DNA of 5,235 bases from an uncultured Blautia sp. Lineage in GTDB: Bacteria > Bacillota > Clostridia > Lachnospirales > Lachnospiraceae. The first letter of the stretch is position 1. The number at the start of each line of letters is the position of its first letter. Of this stretch, positions 5,083-5,235 are shown piece by piece. The stretch is from the NCBI GenBank assembly GCA_900765525.1, contig CAAFRY010000079.1, forward strand, positions 1 to 5,235. The letters run 5' to 3'. Both the position numbers and the translations under genes were made by a program. The notes under the pieces were generated by a model that saw nothing but the letters and a program-made list of their open reading frames with translations, ran no database searches and had not been told where the DNA came from.

Positions 5083-5228
5083 AGGCAGCGAAGCCAAATA
5101 GCGTAATTTTAGGCAACAGTTGTAAAAGAACAAAAGTGTGCTTCGTACACCCTTGCAATTCCATTTTCTTCCAAGAAGCACACTTTTGCTGCGCCGAGCG
5201 TGGTCAGCTTTAGCTGACATCTGCCTTT
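5081..5228. repeat. Inverted-repeat-bounded non-coding element after the operon
   Basis: The 152 bases after the last stop codon hold no credible gene. AAAGGCAG at 5081-5088 is repeated inverted as CTGCCTTT at 5221-5228. Between them lie the 14-bp hairpin (5131-5188) and a second perfect hairpin, GTCAGCT-TT-AGCTGAC (5203-5218). The left end overlaps the stop codon of the phosphatase gene. The arrangement suggests a small dispersed element or structured 3' region; it encodes no transposase and no target-site duplication was recognised. Confidence 0.4.
5131..5188. terminator. Large hairpin after the last gene, possible bidirectional terminator
   Basis: Bases 5131-5144 (CAAAAGTGTGCTTC) pair perfectly with 5175-5188 across a 30-base loop. 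The A run on the 5' side and T run on the 3' side give the symmetrical form of a bidirectional terminator, though the T run is only four long and lies within the stem. A shorter competing hairpin (5137-5151) can form inside the 5' arm. This is the best candidate end for the operon transcript, but the long loop makes it weaker than the two upstream terminators. Confidence 0.5.
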
Positions 5229-5235
5229 CATGCGA

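Noticed and set aside
4423..5220. Long open frame on the - strand opposite the HAD phosphatase.
   Set aside because: It is the shadow of a gene with complete catalytic motifs, and the - strand product shows no recognisable family features.

Overview
The window looks like a piece of a Clostridia chromosome, most likely Lachnospiraceae. This rests on the moderate GC content, strong AGGAGG-type ribosome binding sites, tightly packed same-strand genes, and protein sequences that read as typical gut-Firmicute versions of their families. The genus cannot be fixed from the sequence alone. All five genes lie on the + strand and form what appears to be one glycerol-3-phosphate (G3P) catabolic operon. 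No phage, transposase, CRISPR, tRNA or rRNA sequence was seen.

Layout. Positions 1-144 hold a sigma-A promoter (-35 at 31-36, -10 at 54-59) and, starting only a few bases after the expected transcription start, a long terminator hairpin (72-120). Positions 145-720 encode GlpP, the G3P-responsive antiterminator. The 213-base gap that follows (721-933) holds a second long terminator hairpin (740-791). A palindromic repeat-like element (793-889) follows it, then a strong ribosome binding site. Next come a GlpA-like FAD dehydrogenase with a C-terminal [2Fe-2S] domain (934-2487), an FAD/NAD(P)H oxidoreductase (2492-3820), a small DUF1667 cysteine-cluster protein (3817-4203) and a HAD-IIA (NagD-like) phosphatase (4252-5082). 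The end of the window (5083-5235) has no gene. It holds a structured, inverted-repeat-bounded segment that could be the operon terminator and/or a dispersed repeat.

How it works together (inference). GlpP bound to G3P would let RNA polymerase pass one or both terminators, so the operon would be read only when G3P accumulates. The GlpA-like, GlpB-like and DUF1667 proteins probably form one complex that oxidises G3P to dihydroxyacetone phosphate. Electrons would pass from FAD through the [2Fe-2S] centre to the second flavoprotein and then to a nucleotide or iron-sulfur acceptor. No membrane-anchored GlpC-type subunit is present in the window, so the electron acceptor may differ from the quinone-linked E. 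coli GlpABC enzyme. The HAD phosphatase may dephosphorylate G3P or a related phosphate as an overflow or repair step. Glycerol kinase and the glycerol facilitator are not in the window. The most interesting points are the two-terminator layout around glpP with shared purine-rich arms, the quinone-independent-looking redox module, and the phosphatase in the same operon.
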